Source: Actinomycetes bacterium (GTDB lineage: Bacteria; Actinomycetota; Acidimicrobiia; Acidimicrobiales; Palsa-688). Taken from it: 16,364 bases of DNA. Numbering within the stretch: position 1 is the stretch's first letter; each line of letters opens with the position of its first letter. The position numbers and the translations under genes were made by a program. The stretch is taken from NCBI GenBank assembly GCA_021811865.1, contig JAKAQB010000070.1:1-16364 (forward strand), given 5' to 3'. The notes beneath the pieces are model-generated. The model did not search any database, had not been told where the DNA came from, and saw only the letters and a list, made by a program, of their open reading frames with translations. Of this stretch, positions 8,603-15,210 are shown one piece after another.

Positions 8603-9511
8603 TCAGAGGCGAACGAACTGGTCGGCGGCCATCGCCGCGAACAGCAGCGTCAGGTACGTGATGGACCAGTGGAACAGCCGCATCGCCCGGGCCTCGCTCC
8701 GGTCGACGAGGAGCCGCCCGGCGAGCAGGAGGAACACCGCCCCGGTCGCCACCGCCGCCACCCAGTAGACGGGGCCCATGCCCGCCACCACCCCGAAGGC
8801 CATCGACGCGCCCACCACCAGGACCGAGTAGAAGACGATCCAGCGGGCCACCTTCCCGAAGGGCGCCACCGACGGCAGCATCGGCACCTCGGCGGCGCTG
8901 TAGTCCTCCCGGTACCGCAAGGCGAGCGCCCAGAAGTGGGGCGGGGTCCACACGAAGATCAGGGCGAACAGCAGCAGCGGCGCCAGCCCTAGCGAGTCCC
9001 GCACGGCCGCCCAGCCGACGAGGACCGGAACGGCGCCCGCCGCCCCGCCGATCACGATGTTCTGGGCGGAGGACCGCTTCAGCCACAGCGTGTAGACGAA
9101 GACGTAGAACAGGGTGGCGCTCAGCGCCAGCAGCGCTGCGAGCAGGTTGACCGCCCCCCACAGCAGGCCGAAGGCCGCCGCCTCCAGCGCCACGGCGAGC
9201 ACCAGCGCCGAGCGGGGGCTGACCGTGCCGGTCACCAGCGGGCGGCTCGCTGTGCGGTGCATGACGGCGTCGATGTCGCGGTCGAGGTACATGTTGGTGG
9301 CGTTGGCGCCCCCCGCCGCCAGCGCGCCGCCGCCGAGGGTGGCGAGGATGCGGGTCAGAGCGGGGAGGCCGTGGTCGGCGACGATCATGGTCGGCAGCGT
9401 CGTGACGAGCAGCAGCTCGACGATGCGAGGCTTGGTCAGCGCGACGTAGGCGCCGAGCCGCTGGCGCAAGGGCAGGGACCCGACGGGCCGGGCGACGGCC
9501 AGGCTCGTCAA
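8603..9511 (-). CDS. ctaB: protohaem IX farnesyltransferase (haem O synthase)
   Basis: CtaB adds the farnesyl chain to haem B, giving haem O for cytochrome oxidase. Visible are [14 protein letters not shown] near residue 25, the prenyl-diphosphate and Mg-binding block [19 protein letters not shown] (73-91), [37 protein letters not shown] with the second acidic site, and about nine membrane helices. With the TTG at 9511 the protein has 302 residues, the normal family length, and begins [21 protein letters not shown]. The frame stays open far upstream, but that part is antisense to ctaA. The start is complicated by a 17-bp tandem duplication (9506-9539) that covers the TTG and puts an upstream ATG at 9576 out of frame. 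It diverges from ctaA. Confidence 0.93.
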   Translation of the reverse strand: MTSLAVARPVGSLPLRQRLGAYVALTKPRIVELLLVTTLPTMIVADHGLPALTRILATLGGGALAAGGANATNMYLDRDIDAVMHRTASRPLVTGTVSPRSALVLAVALEAAAFGLLWGAVNLLAALLALSATLFYVFVYTLWLKRSSAQNIVIGGAAGAVPVLVGWAAVRDSLGLAPLLLFALIFVWTPPHFWALALRYREDYSAAEVPMLPSVAPFGKVARWIVFYSVLVVGASMAFGVVAGMGPVYWVAAVATGAVFLLLAGRLLVDRSEARAMRLFHWSITYLTLLFAAMAADQFVRL

Positions 9512-9539
9512 CGCTCGCCGCCCGTCAACGCTCGCCGCT
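9506..9539. repeat. 17-bp tandem duplication across the ctaB start
   Basis: Two head-to-tail copies of a 17-bp unit (9506-9522 and 9523-9539) agree at 16 of 17 positions; the core is cgtcaacgctcgccgc. The TTG used as the ctaB start lies in the first copy. Because 17 is not a multiple of three, the duplication shifts the reading frame relative to the ATG at 9576. Confidence 0.85.
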
Positions 9540-9576
9540 CCCGGGCGCCCGGACAGGCCCGACTCGTCGACTGCAT
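9508..9576 (-). other. 22-codon upstream reading frame ending on the ctaB start
   Basis: An ATG at 9576 opens a frame of 22 residues beginning [10 protein letters not shown] and ending in TGA, which overlaps the ctaB TTG as TTGA. A -10-like TAGGCT (9586-9591) lies nine bases before the ATG. It could be a leader peptide coupled to ctaB. It could also be the original N-terminus of CtaB, put out of frame by the 17-bp duplication. Confidence 0.3.
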
Positions 9577-9585
9577 CACCCCTGG

Positions 9586-9591
9586 AGCCTA
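9586..9591 (-). promoter_or_regulatory. candidate -10 box for ctaB
   Basis: TAGGCT on the minus strand fits TANNNT and lies nine bases upstream of the ATG at 9576 and 75 bases from the TTG start. No recognisable -35 box is present. Confidence 0.25.
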
Positions 9592-9657
9592 CGGCAGCAA
9601 CCCCGGCCAGGAAAATCGCTCGTGCGGCGCGCTCGGCCGGCGGCGGGAAACGGGGCC

Positions 9658-9663
9658 TACCAT
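9658..9663 (+). promoter_or_regulatory. candidate -10 box for ctaA
   Basis: TACCAT fits TANNNT and ends eight bases before the ctaA ATG at 9672. No Shine-Dalgarno sequence lies between, so a leaderless transcript is plausible. Confidence 0.3.
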
Positions 9664-9671
9664 GGCCGGCC

Positions 9672-10727
9672 ATGGCCTGGGTCCACGCGCTGGCAGCACG
9701 CGCCGGGAAAGCCGGCGGCATGTTGTGGCGGCCAGAGCTGTCACCTCGCGCCTTTCGGACCCTCTGCGCCGTCGCCGTGGCGGCGCTGAGCGTCATCATC
9801 GTGTCGGGGGCGGCGGTGCGCCTGACCGGCTCGGGTCTCGGATGCCCCGACTGGCCCACCTGCGCCGCGGGCAGGGTGGTGGCGCCGTGGCGGTTCCACG
9901 CGTGGGTCGAGTTCGGGAACCGCCTCGTGACCGCCGCCCTCAGCGTCGTGTGCGTCCTGACCGCGGCCGGCGCCCTCGTGCGCCGTACCCGCCGCCGGGA
10001 CCTCACCTGGCTGTCGCTCGGCTTGATCGGAGGCATCGTCGCCGAGATCGTGCTCGGAGGTGTCACCGTCCTCGAGAAGCTGGCACCGCCGTTCGTCATG
10101 GCGCACTTCCTGCTGGCGGTGCTGTTCCTCGCCGACGCCGTCGTCCTCCACCACCGCGCCGGCCTCCCGGAGGAGCCCGTCCCCGGCCGGCCCGGCCGGG
10201 CCCGCGTCACCGGACCGGCGGTCCCGCTCGTGAGCCGGGAGCAGCGGTGGCTGGCCCGCCTGCTGCTCGTGGCGACGCTCCTGGTGATCACCCTCGGGAC
10301 CGTCGTCACCTCGACCGGGCCGCACGGCGGTGCGCCCAACGTGGCGCGCTTCCCGTTCTCCCTGCGCGACGTGGCCCAACTCCACGGCTCGGCGGTCGAG
10401 GTCTACCTTGCGTTCACCGTGGCCACGCTGTGGCTGATGGCCCGCTCGGGGGCGCCCCGCACGGTGCTCCGGAAGGGGTCGGCGCTGCTCGCCGCCCTCG
10501 TCGTCCAAGGCGCCATCGGCTACGCGCAGTACTTCACCGGGGTGCCTGCGTGGCTGGTGGAACTGCACATCGTCGGGGCCACCGCCGTAGTGCTCGAGGT
10601 GCTGTGGTTCAACCTGGCGCTGACCACCCGGCCATCGCCTTCGACCGCAACCTCCCGGAGCGGGGTGCTGCGGGAGGCCGGCGTCATGGCGATGACCCCC
10701 CTCCCCGCCGGCGCAGCGCGGGCGTAG
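9672..10727 (+). CDS. ctaA: haem A synthase
   Basis: CtaA oxidises the methyl group of haem O to give haem A for aa3-type cytochrome oxidase. The 351-residue protein shows eight hydrophobic segments in two four-helix halves. The first half has [20 protein letters not shown], with the Cys58/Cys64 pair in the external loop, then [13 protein letters not shown] and the haem-ligand candidate His145 (VMAHFLLAV). The second half has [21 protein letters not shown] and [11 protein letters not shown] with the matching His residues. In many homologues the EFGNR site reads ExxHR; here that His is Asn83, with His76 a turn earlier. The start at 9672 is preceded by a -10-like box; an ATG at 9720 is an alternative. 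It heads a run of closely spaced plus-strand genes (clpS starts 17 bp on). Confidence 0.93.
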   Translation: MAWVHALAARAGKAGGMLWRPELSPRAFRTLCAVAVAALSVIIVSGAAVRLTGSGLGCPDWPTCAAGRVVAPWRFHAWVEFGNRLVTAALSVVCVLTAAGALVRRTRRRDLTWLSLGLIGGIVAEIVLGGVTVLEKLAPPFVMAHFLLAVLFLADAVVLHHRAGLPEEPVPGRPGRARVTGPAVPLVSREQRWLARLLLVATLLVITLGTVVTSTGPHGGAPNVARFPFSLRDVAQLHGSAVEVYLAFTVATLWLMARSGAPRTVLRKGSALLAALVVQGAIGYAQYFTGVPAWLVELHIVGATAVVLEVLWFNLALTTRPSPSTATSRSGVLREAGVMAMTPLPAGAARA

Positions 10728-10744
10728 CGGGTCACGCCACCGCC

Positions 10745-11038
10745 GTGCCGACCGCCGCTCCTGTCGAGGTCCACGAGCCGGACCTCACCGGCGTCGTCGC
10801 CGCTGACCGCCCCTGGAAGGTCATCGTCTGGAACGACCCCATCAACCTCATGTCGTACGTGACCTTCGTCATCCAGAAGCTGTTCGGCTACAGCCGGGAG
10901 AAGGCCCACAAGCTGATGATGGACGTGCACACCAAGGGCAAGGCCGTCGTGTCGTCCGGTCCCCGGGAGAAGGCAGAGCTCGACGTGTTCCGGCTCCACG
11001 AGCACGGTCTGTGGGCGACGATGGAGCACGACGAGTGA
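10745..11038 (+). CDS. clpS: ATP-dependent Clp protease adaptor
   Basis: ClpS binds the ClpA/ClpC N-domain and delivers N-degron proteins for degradation. The 97-residue product has the whole fold: a disordered acidic N-terminus, then [18 protein letters not shown] (22-39, with the Asn/Asp pair that contacts the N-degron), [22 protein letters not shown] with His62, and [16 protein letters not shown]. The GTG at 10745 gives a normal length; no ATG is available in the right place, and there is no clear ribosome site. It lies 17 bp after ctaA and 4 bp before a DUF2017-like gene. The clpS-DUF2017 order is a known actinobacterial pairing (Rv1331-Rv1332 in M. tuberculosis). Confidence 0.92.
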   Translation: MPTAAPVEVHEPDLTGVVAADRPWKVIVWNDPINLMSYVTFVIQKLFGYSREKAHKLMMDVHTKGKAVVSSGPREKAELDVFRLHEHGLWATMEHDE

Positions 11039-11042
11039 CAAG

Positions 11043-11525
11043 GTGAGCATCTTCGACCGCCGCCCCCTGCGCCGGGGCCGCCAGGGTCAGTTCGTCGTCG
11101 GTCTCGGCGCCGACGAGCGGGCCCTCCTCGCGTCCCTGCCCGGCCAGATGCGCGAGCTGCTCGCCGACCGGGGGGACCCGTCCCTACGGCGGCTCTTCCC
11201 CCCGGCGTACTCCTCCCCCGACGACTGGGAGCGCGAGGAGGAGTACGCGCGGCTGATGGCCGACGACCTGCTGGGCCGCCACCGGGAAGCCTTGGACCTG
11301 TTGGAGTCGACGGCGCAGGCCGAGGAGCTCTCGGCCGAGCAGCTCGAGGGGTGGCTGCGGGCGCTCAACAGCATCCGACTGCTACTGGGCACGCGCCTGG
11401 GTGTCACCGAGGACGACGAGCCGGACCCCTCGACGAGCCCCCTGCACGGGCTGTACTACTTCCTCGGGTACCTGCAGGAGTGCGGCCTCGACGCCTTGGT
11501 CGGGACCGGAGCGGGAGGAGAGTGA
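11043..11525 (+). CDS. DUF2017-like protein
   Basis: This 160-residue acidic soluble protein has no signal peptide or membrane segment. It begins with a basic patch (RRPLRRGRQGQFVVGL), continues through ADERALLASLPGQMRELL and LRRLFPPAYSSPDDWEREEEYARL, and ends with a helical half containing RHREALDLLES, WLRALNSIRLLLGTRLGV and PLHGLYYFLGYLQECGL. This pattern, together with its position directly after clpS, matches the DUF2017 family. The family's biochemical function is not known to me; the constant linkage with ClpS suggests a role in regulated proteolysis. The GTG at 11043 lies 4 bp after the clpS stop. Confidence 0.82.
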   Translation: MSIFDRRPLRRGRQGQFVVGLGADERALLASLPGQMRELLADRGDPSLRRLFPPAYSSPDDWEREEEYARLMADDLLGRHREALDLLESTAQAEELSAEQLEGWLRALNSIRLLLGTRLGVTEDDEPDPSTSPLHGLYYFLGYLQECGLDALVGTGAGGE

Positions 11526-11528
11526 GAC

Positions 11529-11939
11529 GTGGACCTCGACGATGCCAGGCGGTACCTGCGGGCCAACCACCGCTCGGTGCTGATCGCCCGCCGGCGTGAC
11601 GGCAGCCCGCAACCGTCGCCCGTGGTGCACGGCGTCGACGACGAGGGCCGGGTGCTGGTCTCCAGCCGCGAACCGGCATGCAAGGTCCGCAACCTGAGGC
11701 GCGATCCCCGGGTGACGATCTGCGCCTTCCCCGACGCGTTCTTCGGGACGTGGGTCGTGGCCGACGGGCGCGCCACGATCGTCCCCCTCCCGGAGGCGAT
11801 GGACCAGCTCGTCTTCCTCTACCGCCAGGCCGGCGGCGAGCACCCCGACTGGGACGAGTACCGGCGTGCCATGGAGTCGGAGCGCCGGGTGATCATCCGC
11901 GTCGACCTGCAGGCCGCCGGACCCGACATGGCCGGCTAG
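11529..11939 (+). CDS. PPOX-class flavin- or F420-binding oxidoreductase-like protein
   Basis: This 136-residue protein resembles the pyridoxamine 5'-phosphate oxidase / deazaflavin (F420)-binding split-barrel family. It has DDARRYLRANHRSVLIARRRDGSPQPSPV, then GRVLVSSREPACKVRNLRRDPRVTICAF (a typical strand and phosphate-binding stretch), FGTWVVADGRATIV and a C-terminal helix-strand unit ending RVIIRVDLQ. Small members bind FMN, F420 or biliverdin; which cofactor is used here cannot be told. The GTG at 11529 is preceded by a strong ribosome site, gggaggag (11513-11520). It starts 3 bp after the DUF2017-like gene and stops 2 bp before the next gene, so it is part of the same transcript. Confidence 0.82.
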   Translation: MDLDDARRYLRANHRSVLIARRRDGSPQPSPVVHGVDDEGRVLVSSREPACKVRNLRRDPRVTICAFPDAFFGTWVVADGRATIVPLPEAMDQLVFLYRQAGGEHPDWDEYRRAMESERRVIIRVDLQAAGPDMAG

Positions 11940-11941
11940 CG

Positions 11942-13282
11942 GTGGCCGTCGCCGGCGGCGTGCAGCTCGCCGTGCGGTCGGCCGGTACGGGCCCTCCCCG
12001 ACTGCTGGTCCTCCTCGGCTCCGGCGAGACGGCGCCGACCATGATCAAGCTTCACCGGGCGATCTTCGGGCAGCTGGGCCCCCCGCCGGTGGCCGCCGCC
12101 CTCCTCGACACGCCCTACGGCTTCCAGGAGAACGCCGACGACATCTCGGCCCGCGCTGTCGCCTACTTCCGGGACAGCGTCGGCCACGACGTCGAGGTGG
12201 CCGAGCTGCGCCGCCGGGAGGACGGCAACCCCGTGCGCCGGGAGGCATCCCTGGCCCGCCTGGCCGCGGCCCGATGGGTCTTCGCCGGCCCCGGCAGCCC
12301 CACCTACTCCCTCCGCCAGTGGCGCGGCACCGAGGTGCCGGCCCTGCTCGCCGACAAGCTCGCCCAGGGCGGTTGCGTGGCCTTCGCCTCCGCCGCCGCC
12401 CTCACCCTCGGCCGGTACACCGTGCCCGTCTACGAGATCTACAAGTCGGGCGCCGACCCTCAGTGGGTGGACGGCCTCGATCTGGTCACCCCGATCCTCG
12501 GGCCGGACGTCGCCGTCATACCCCACTACGACAACGCCGAGGGGGGGACCCACGACACCCGCTACTGCTACCTCGGGGAGCGCCGCCTGCGGCTCCTGGA
12601 GGAGCAGCTCCCAGCGCAGGGGTGGGTGCTCGGCGTCGACGAGCACACCGCTTGCGTGCTCGACGTCGGCGCCGGCACGGCCACGGTGGTCGGGGCCGGG
12701 GGGGTGACCGCCCGCCGGCACGGCCGGTCTGCGACCGCCACCACCGGCTCCGTCCTCCCCATACCCGAGCTCGTCGGCTTGCTCCGCCGAAAGGTGCCCG
12801 CCTCGACGGCGACGCCCGTGCCCCAGGTGACACCCTCCTCGCCGGCTCCCGCCGGCCCTCGGGACCCGAGCCCCTTCCACACCGACATCCGCCGTCTGGA
12901 AGAGGCATCGGAGGCCGCCGTCGCCGCCCGTGACGTGGACGGCGCCGTCCGGGCCCTCCTGGAGCTGGAGGACACGATCCACGCCTGGGCCGCGGACACC
13001 CTCGACTCGGACGCCGCCTCCCGGGCTCGTGGCGCGCTCCGCCGGATGGTCTCCCGCCTCGGCGACCTGGCCCGCGCCGGCGCCCAGGAGCCGGAGGCCG
13101 CCGTCGGTCCCTACGTCACCGCCCTGCTCGCCGAGCGCGCCGCCGCCCGCGCCGCCCGTCGCTGGTCCGACGCCGACCGCATCCGGGACGCCCTCGCCGG
13201 CGCCGGCGTGGAGGTCCGCGATACTCCCGGCGGCACCGTCTGGCAGCTGGCGCCCCCCGCCGAGGCCGCCGCCGAGCGGTAG
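11942..13282 (+). CDS. S51/class-I amidotransferase-like protein with a CysS-like C-terminal tail
   Basis: This 446-residue protein has two parts. Residues 20 to about 275 resemble the peptidase S51/cyanophycinase-like branch of class I glutamine amidotransferase folds: LLVLLGSGETAPTM at 21-34, FAGPGSPTYSLRQW, GGCVAFASAAALTLG with Ser150 where the nucleophile would be, VPVYEIYKSGADPQWVDGL, IPHYDNAEGGTHDTRYCYLG and LGVDEHTACVLD. After a Pro/Ala-rich linker (about 276-315) comes a helical region, then about 390-436, where ALLAERAAARAARRWSDADR and DTPGGTVWQL closely follow the end of cysteinyl-tRNA synthetases. No CysS catalytic core (HIGH, KMSKS) is present. Function is unknown. The GTG at 11942 is 2 bp after the PPOX-like gene. 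It is the last gene of the run, 13 bp before a tRNA. Confidence 0.78.
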   Translation: MAVAGGVQLAVRSAGTGPPRLLVLLGSGETAPTMIKLHRAIFGQLGPPPVAAALLDTPYGFQENADDISARAVAYFRDSVGHDVEVAELRRREDGNPVRREASLARLAAARWVFAGPGSPTYSLRQWRGTEVPALLADKLAQGGCVAFASAAALTLGRYTVPVYEIYKSGADPQWVDGLDLVTPILGPDVAVIPHYDNAEGGTHDTRYCYLGERRLRLLEEQLPAQGWVLGVDEHTACVLDVGAGTATVVGAGGVTARRHGRSATATTGSVLPIPELVGLLRRKVPASTATPVPQVTPSSPAPAGPRDPSPFHTDIRRLEEASEAAVAARDVDGAVRALLELEDTIHAWAADTLDSDAASRARGALRRMVSRLGDLARAGAQEPEAAVGPYVTALLAERAAARAARRWSDADRIRDALAGAGVEVRDTPGGTVWQLAPPAEAAAER

Positions 13283-13295
13283 CGTTGCCGAGCCG

Positions 13296-13368
13296 GCCCC
13301 CATCGTCTAGTGGCCCAGGACACCGCCCTTTCAAGGCGGCAGCACGGGTTCGAATCCCGTTGGGGGTG
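13296..13368 (+). tRNA. tRNA-Glu (anticodon TTC)
   Basis: A complete 73-nt cloverleaf is present: acceptor gccccca/tgggggt (with a G-T wobble at the first pair), the D-arm gtctagtggcccaggac, anticodon stem ccgcc/ggcgg with loop ctttcaa (anticodon TTC, reading GAA), T-arm acggg-ttcgaat-cccgt, and discriminator G. CCA is not encoded. It is intact and serves as the integration target: its 3' part is repeated at 15338-15384. Confidence 0.95.
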
Positions 13369-13372
13369 CTTA
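13326..13372 (+). repeat. attL-like copy of the 47-bp tRNA-Glu repeat
   Basis: It runs from the anticodon loop (ccctttcaagg) through the tRNA 3' end and four bases beyond (ctta). It is identical to 15338-15384. The next 16 bases after each copy are still similar, about 11 of 16, so homology fades rather than stopping sharply. Confidence 0.92.
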
Positions 13373-13425
13373 CAAGAGTGCTGGTCGGGGGTGGCGTCCG
13401 GGGCGCCGGCGCTTCGTCGGGACCG

Positions 13426-13447
13426 AACGTGACCCAAACGTGACCCA
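13426..13447 (+). repeat. paired 11-nt direct repeat, candidate integrase arm site
   Basis: Two perfect copies of aacgtgaccca lie head to tail, 54 bp inside the left att copy. The 20-mer cgtgacccaaacgtgaccca recurs at 15213-15232 near the other end of the element. Direct repeats of this size at both ends fit arm-type binding sites of a tyrosine integrase, or sites for an excision factor. Confidence 0.6.
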
Positions 13448-13461
13448 GGCAGCTCGGTGCG

Positions 13462-13967
13462 TCACTCGGCCTCGGCGAGCTTGGAGAGGGCTGCCGCGAT
13501 GGCCCGGTCCCGCTCCGCCGAGGCGTGTTGGTAGATGAGGGCGGCCTGCGGGCCGGCGTGTGGCCGACCCAGCGCTCGAGGTGGACGGCGAGCTCGGGGA
13601 TGAGGTGCGGGGGCAGTGCCACGGTGCGCACTCCGGCGGCGGTCTTGGGCGGTCCGATGACGACGGAGTTGTCCCGGAGGTAGTGCACCGCCCGCTCGAT
13701 CCGAACCGTCCCCCGGTCGAGGTCCACGTCGCTGCGGCGGAGTCCGAGCAACTCGCCCCGGCGCAGGCCGCACCACGCCGCCAGGAGGACCAGGGACTTC
13801 CAGCGGTCCTCGACGGCGCTGGCGAGCGCGGCCACCTGCGTGACCGTGGCCGTCGGCCGCTCGGCGCTGCGGTCATGACCAGCTCCTCGCACCCGGCGCG
13901 GGTTGCGGACGATGAGCTCGTCAGCGACGGCCGTGTTCCGGGCTACTCCCAGGCCCGGCGAGTCACA
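13462..13967 (-). pseudogene. tyrosine integrase remnant
   Basis: From 13967 downwards the minus strand reads LGVARNTAVADELIVRNP, then SAERPTATVTQVAALASAVE, LAAWCGLRRGELLGLRRSDVDLD (the box I Arg) and IGPPKTAAGVRTVALPP, a typical actinophage/ICE integrase catalytic domain. An in-frame stop at 13968-13970 and the missing preceding sequence show that the arm- and core-binding N-terminus is lost. Near 13555, just after HLERWVG, the frame shifts into HAGPQAALIYQHASAERDRA, the normal C-terminal end with the catalytic Tyr, terminating at 13462. About 70 residues with the box II His-x-x-Arg-His block are missing. The enzyme should be inactive. Its position beside the tRNA and its orientation towards it are usual. 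Confidence 0.85.
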
Positions 13968-14184
13968 CTAATAGCATCTCATGATATCTGAAACGCGCGA
14001 AGGTTCGAAGCCAAAGCACCTAGCCGGCCCATGACGACGCCGGCGGACAGCGCAACGCGTCCGTGCCGTGGGCGCCGAACCGGCGATCTGGCTCGGGTCT
14101 GGCAGCGGGCGGGGTGGGCTGCCCGCACGACGGTGCGCTCCAGCGCAGCCGCTTCGATGTCAGATCTGTTGGTACACTCGTCTG
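13968..14184. other. non-coding stretch between integrase remnant and MNT gene
   Basis: The first part (13965-14010) is AT-richer and contains small palindromes (tcatga, gatatc), possibly remains of the integrase 5' region. Around 14101-14127 there are two alternative short hairpins (ggcagc/gctgcc and gcgggc/gcccgc). Its right end carries the promoter of the MNT gene. I see no convincing gene here. Confidence 0.4.
14170..14178 (+). promoter_or_regulatory. extended -10 promoter directly before the MNT gene
   Basis: TGGTACACT matches an extended -10 (TGnTANNNT). The GTG start at 14185 lies six bases beyond it, the spacing expected for transcription beginning at the start codon itself. No ribosome site is present, so a leaderless mRNA is likely. 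Confidence 0.55.
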
Positions 14185-14805
14185 GTGGACTACGTCGGAC
14201 CGGTCGAGACTCTCTTGCCAGGGGTGCAGGGCAAGGTCCTCGGAGTGCTAGCCCGCAACGACGCCGAACTGAGCATGCGCGCAGTGGCCCGGCTGGCCGG
14301 GGTCAGCCCCCAGCAGTCGTCGGTTGTGTTGGGCCATCTCGTCGATCTCGGGATCGTCGAGCGACGAGACGTGCCTCCAGTCGCCCTGGTCCGCCTCTCG
14401 CCGGACAACCTGGCCGCCCAGACGGTGGCCGCACTCGCCAACCTGCGCCAGACCGCCCTCGACCGCCTCGCCGACCTCGCAACCTCGATACGTCCCGCCC
14501 CGGCAAGCCTGATCGTCTTCGGCTCCTTCGCCCGAGGTCAGGCTGGCGCCGCGAGCGACCTCGACATCTTGGTCGTGCGACCGGCCGGCGTGTCCGGCGA
14601 CGACGACGGGTGGACCGGCAGCCTCGGCGCCTGGAGCGACCGGGCGCGCCGGGTCGTCGGCAACCCGGTCAACATGATCGAGGTCAGCGCCGCCGAGCTG
14701 CCTGAGCTCCTCGGCCGCCCGGCGCCGTCCCTGTGGTCCGAGATCGTCACCGACGGTGTGCTGCTGCACGGCGCACCGATCAACACGGTGGGCGTCGCCG
14801 CCTGA
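14185..14805 (+). CDS. winged-helix/minimal nucleotidyltransferase (MNT) antitoxin-like protein
   Basis: This 206-residue protein has two domains. Residues about 10-75 form a winged helix-turn-helix (GKVLGVLARNDAELSMRAVARLAG, then SPQQSSVVLGHLVDLGIVERR). Residues about 105-205 form a minimal nucleotidyltransferase with the exact GSX10DXD signature: Gly113-Ser114, then Asp125 and Asp127 (VFGSFARG, SDLDILVV), followed by NPVNMIEVS. In studied HEPN-MNT systems the MNT protein adds AMP to a Tyr of the HEPN toxin and neutralises it. The added winged helix suggests that it also binds DNA and controls its own promoter. The GTG at 14185 is chosen because an extended -10 lies just before it. The stop overlaps the HEPN start by one base (TGATG), implying coupled translation. 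It is intact, unlike the neighbouring integrase. Confidence 0.82.
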   Translation: MDYVGPVETLLPGVQGKVLGVLARNDAELSMRAVARLAGVSPQQSSVVLGHLVDLGIVERRDVPPVALVRLSPDNLAAQTVAALANLRQTALDRLADLATSIRPAPASLIVFGSFARGQAGAASDLDILVVRPAGVSGDDDGWTGSLGAWSDRARRVVGNPVNMIEVSAAELPELLGRPAPSLWSEIVTDGVLLHGAPINTVGVAA

Positions 14806-15200
14806 TGGCTCCCCAGAGCCGGGCCAACACCCGGCCGGCGTCCGCTGCCGACGCCGACGCCTACCTGGCCAAGGCGGCCGAGTTCCTCCGAGCAGCCCAG
14901 GACGCCCTCCACCTGGGCAACCACACCGCAGCCAGCGGCAACGCCGTACACGCCGGCATCGCCGCAGCGGACGCCATCGCCGCAGCCCGATCCGGATCGA
15001 TCTGGCGCGGCCCCCACGACCAGGCCTCCCTCCACCTCGAGCGCTGCGGAACCGACGGCAAGCAGGCCGCCGGTCACCTCCGACGGCTCATCCCGCTCAA
15101 GACCAGAGCCGAGTACGACCCGGCCCCCGTCCGGGCCGCCGACGCCAGAGCCGCCGTGAGCGCAGCCGAACGCATGATAGGTATCGCGCGGAGGTCGTAA
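14805..15200 (+). CDS. HEPN-domain protein, probable toxin partner of MNT
   Basis: This 131-residue, mostly helical protein fits the actinobacterial HEPN type: ADAYLAKAAEFLRAAQDAL, NHTAASGNAVHAGIAAADAI (40-58), HDQASLHLE, and LIPLKTRAEYDPAPV (95-109), followed by an Ala-rich helix ending AERMIGIARRS. The last motif holds Arg101 and Tyr104 where nuclease HEPN proteins have R-X4-6-H; the His is not there. Tyr104 is in place to be the AMP-acceptor, as in HepT. Known HEPN toxins are RNases acting on tRNA or mRNA; whether this one cleaves RNA is open. The ATG shares one base with the MNT stop, so the pair is co-translated. It is the last gene of the element, 137 bp from the distal att copy. Confidence 0.72.
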   Translation: MAPQSRANTRPASAADADAYLAKAAEFLRAAQDALHLGNHTAASGNAVHAGIAAADAIAAARSGSIWRGPHDQASLHLERCGTDGKQAAGHLRRLIPLKTRAEYDPAPVRAADARAAVSAAERMIGIARRS

Positions 15201-15210
15201 TCCGGCCGCC

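Noticed and set aside
9512..10339. Upstream extension of ctaB to a 578-residue frame
   Set aside because: The extension is antisense to ctaA and unlike any CtaB N-terminus; normal length is reached from the TTG at 9511.
11936..13303. 455-residue minus-strand frame opposite the S51-like gene
   Set aside because: Gly-rich shadow translation; the plus strand has recognisable motifs and operon spacing.
14031..14705. 224-residue plus-strand frame overlapping the MNT gene
   Set aside because: Arg/Pro-rich frame-shifted reading of the MNT gene without motifs.
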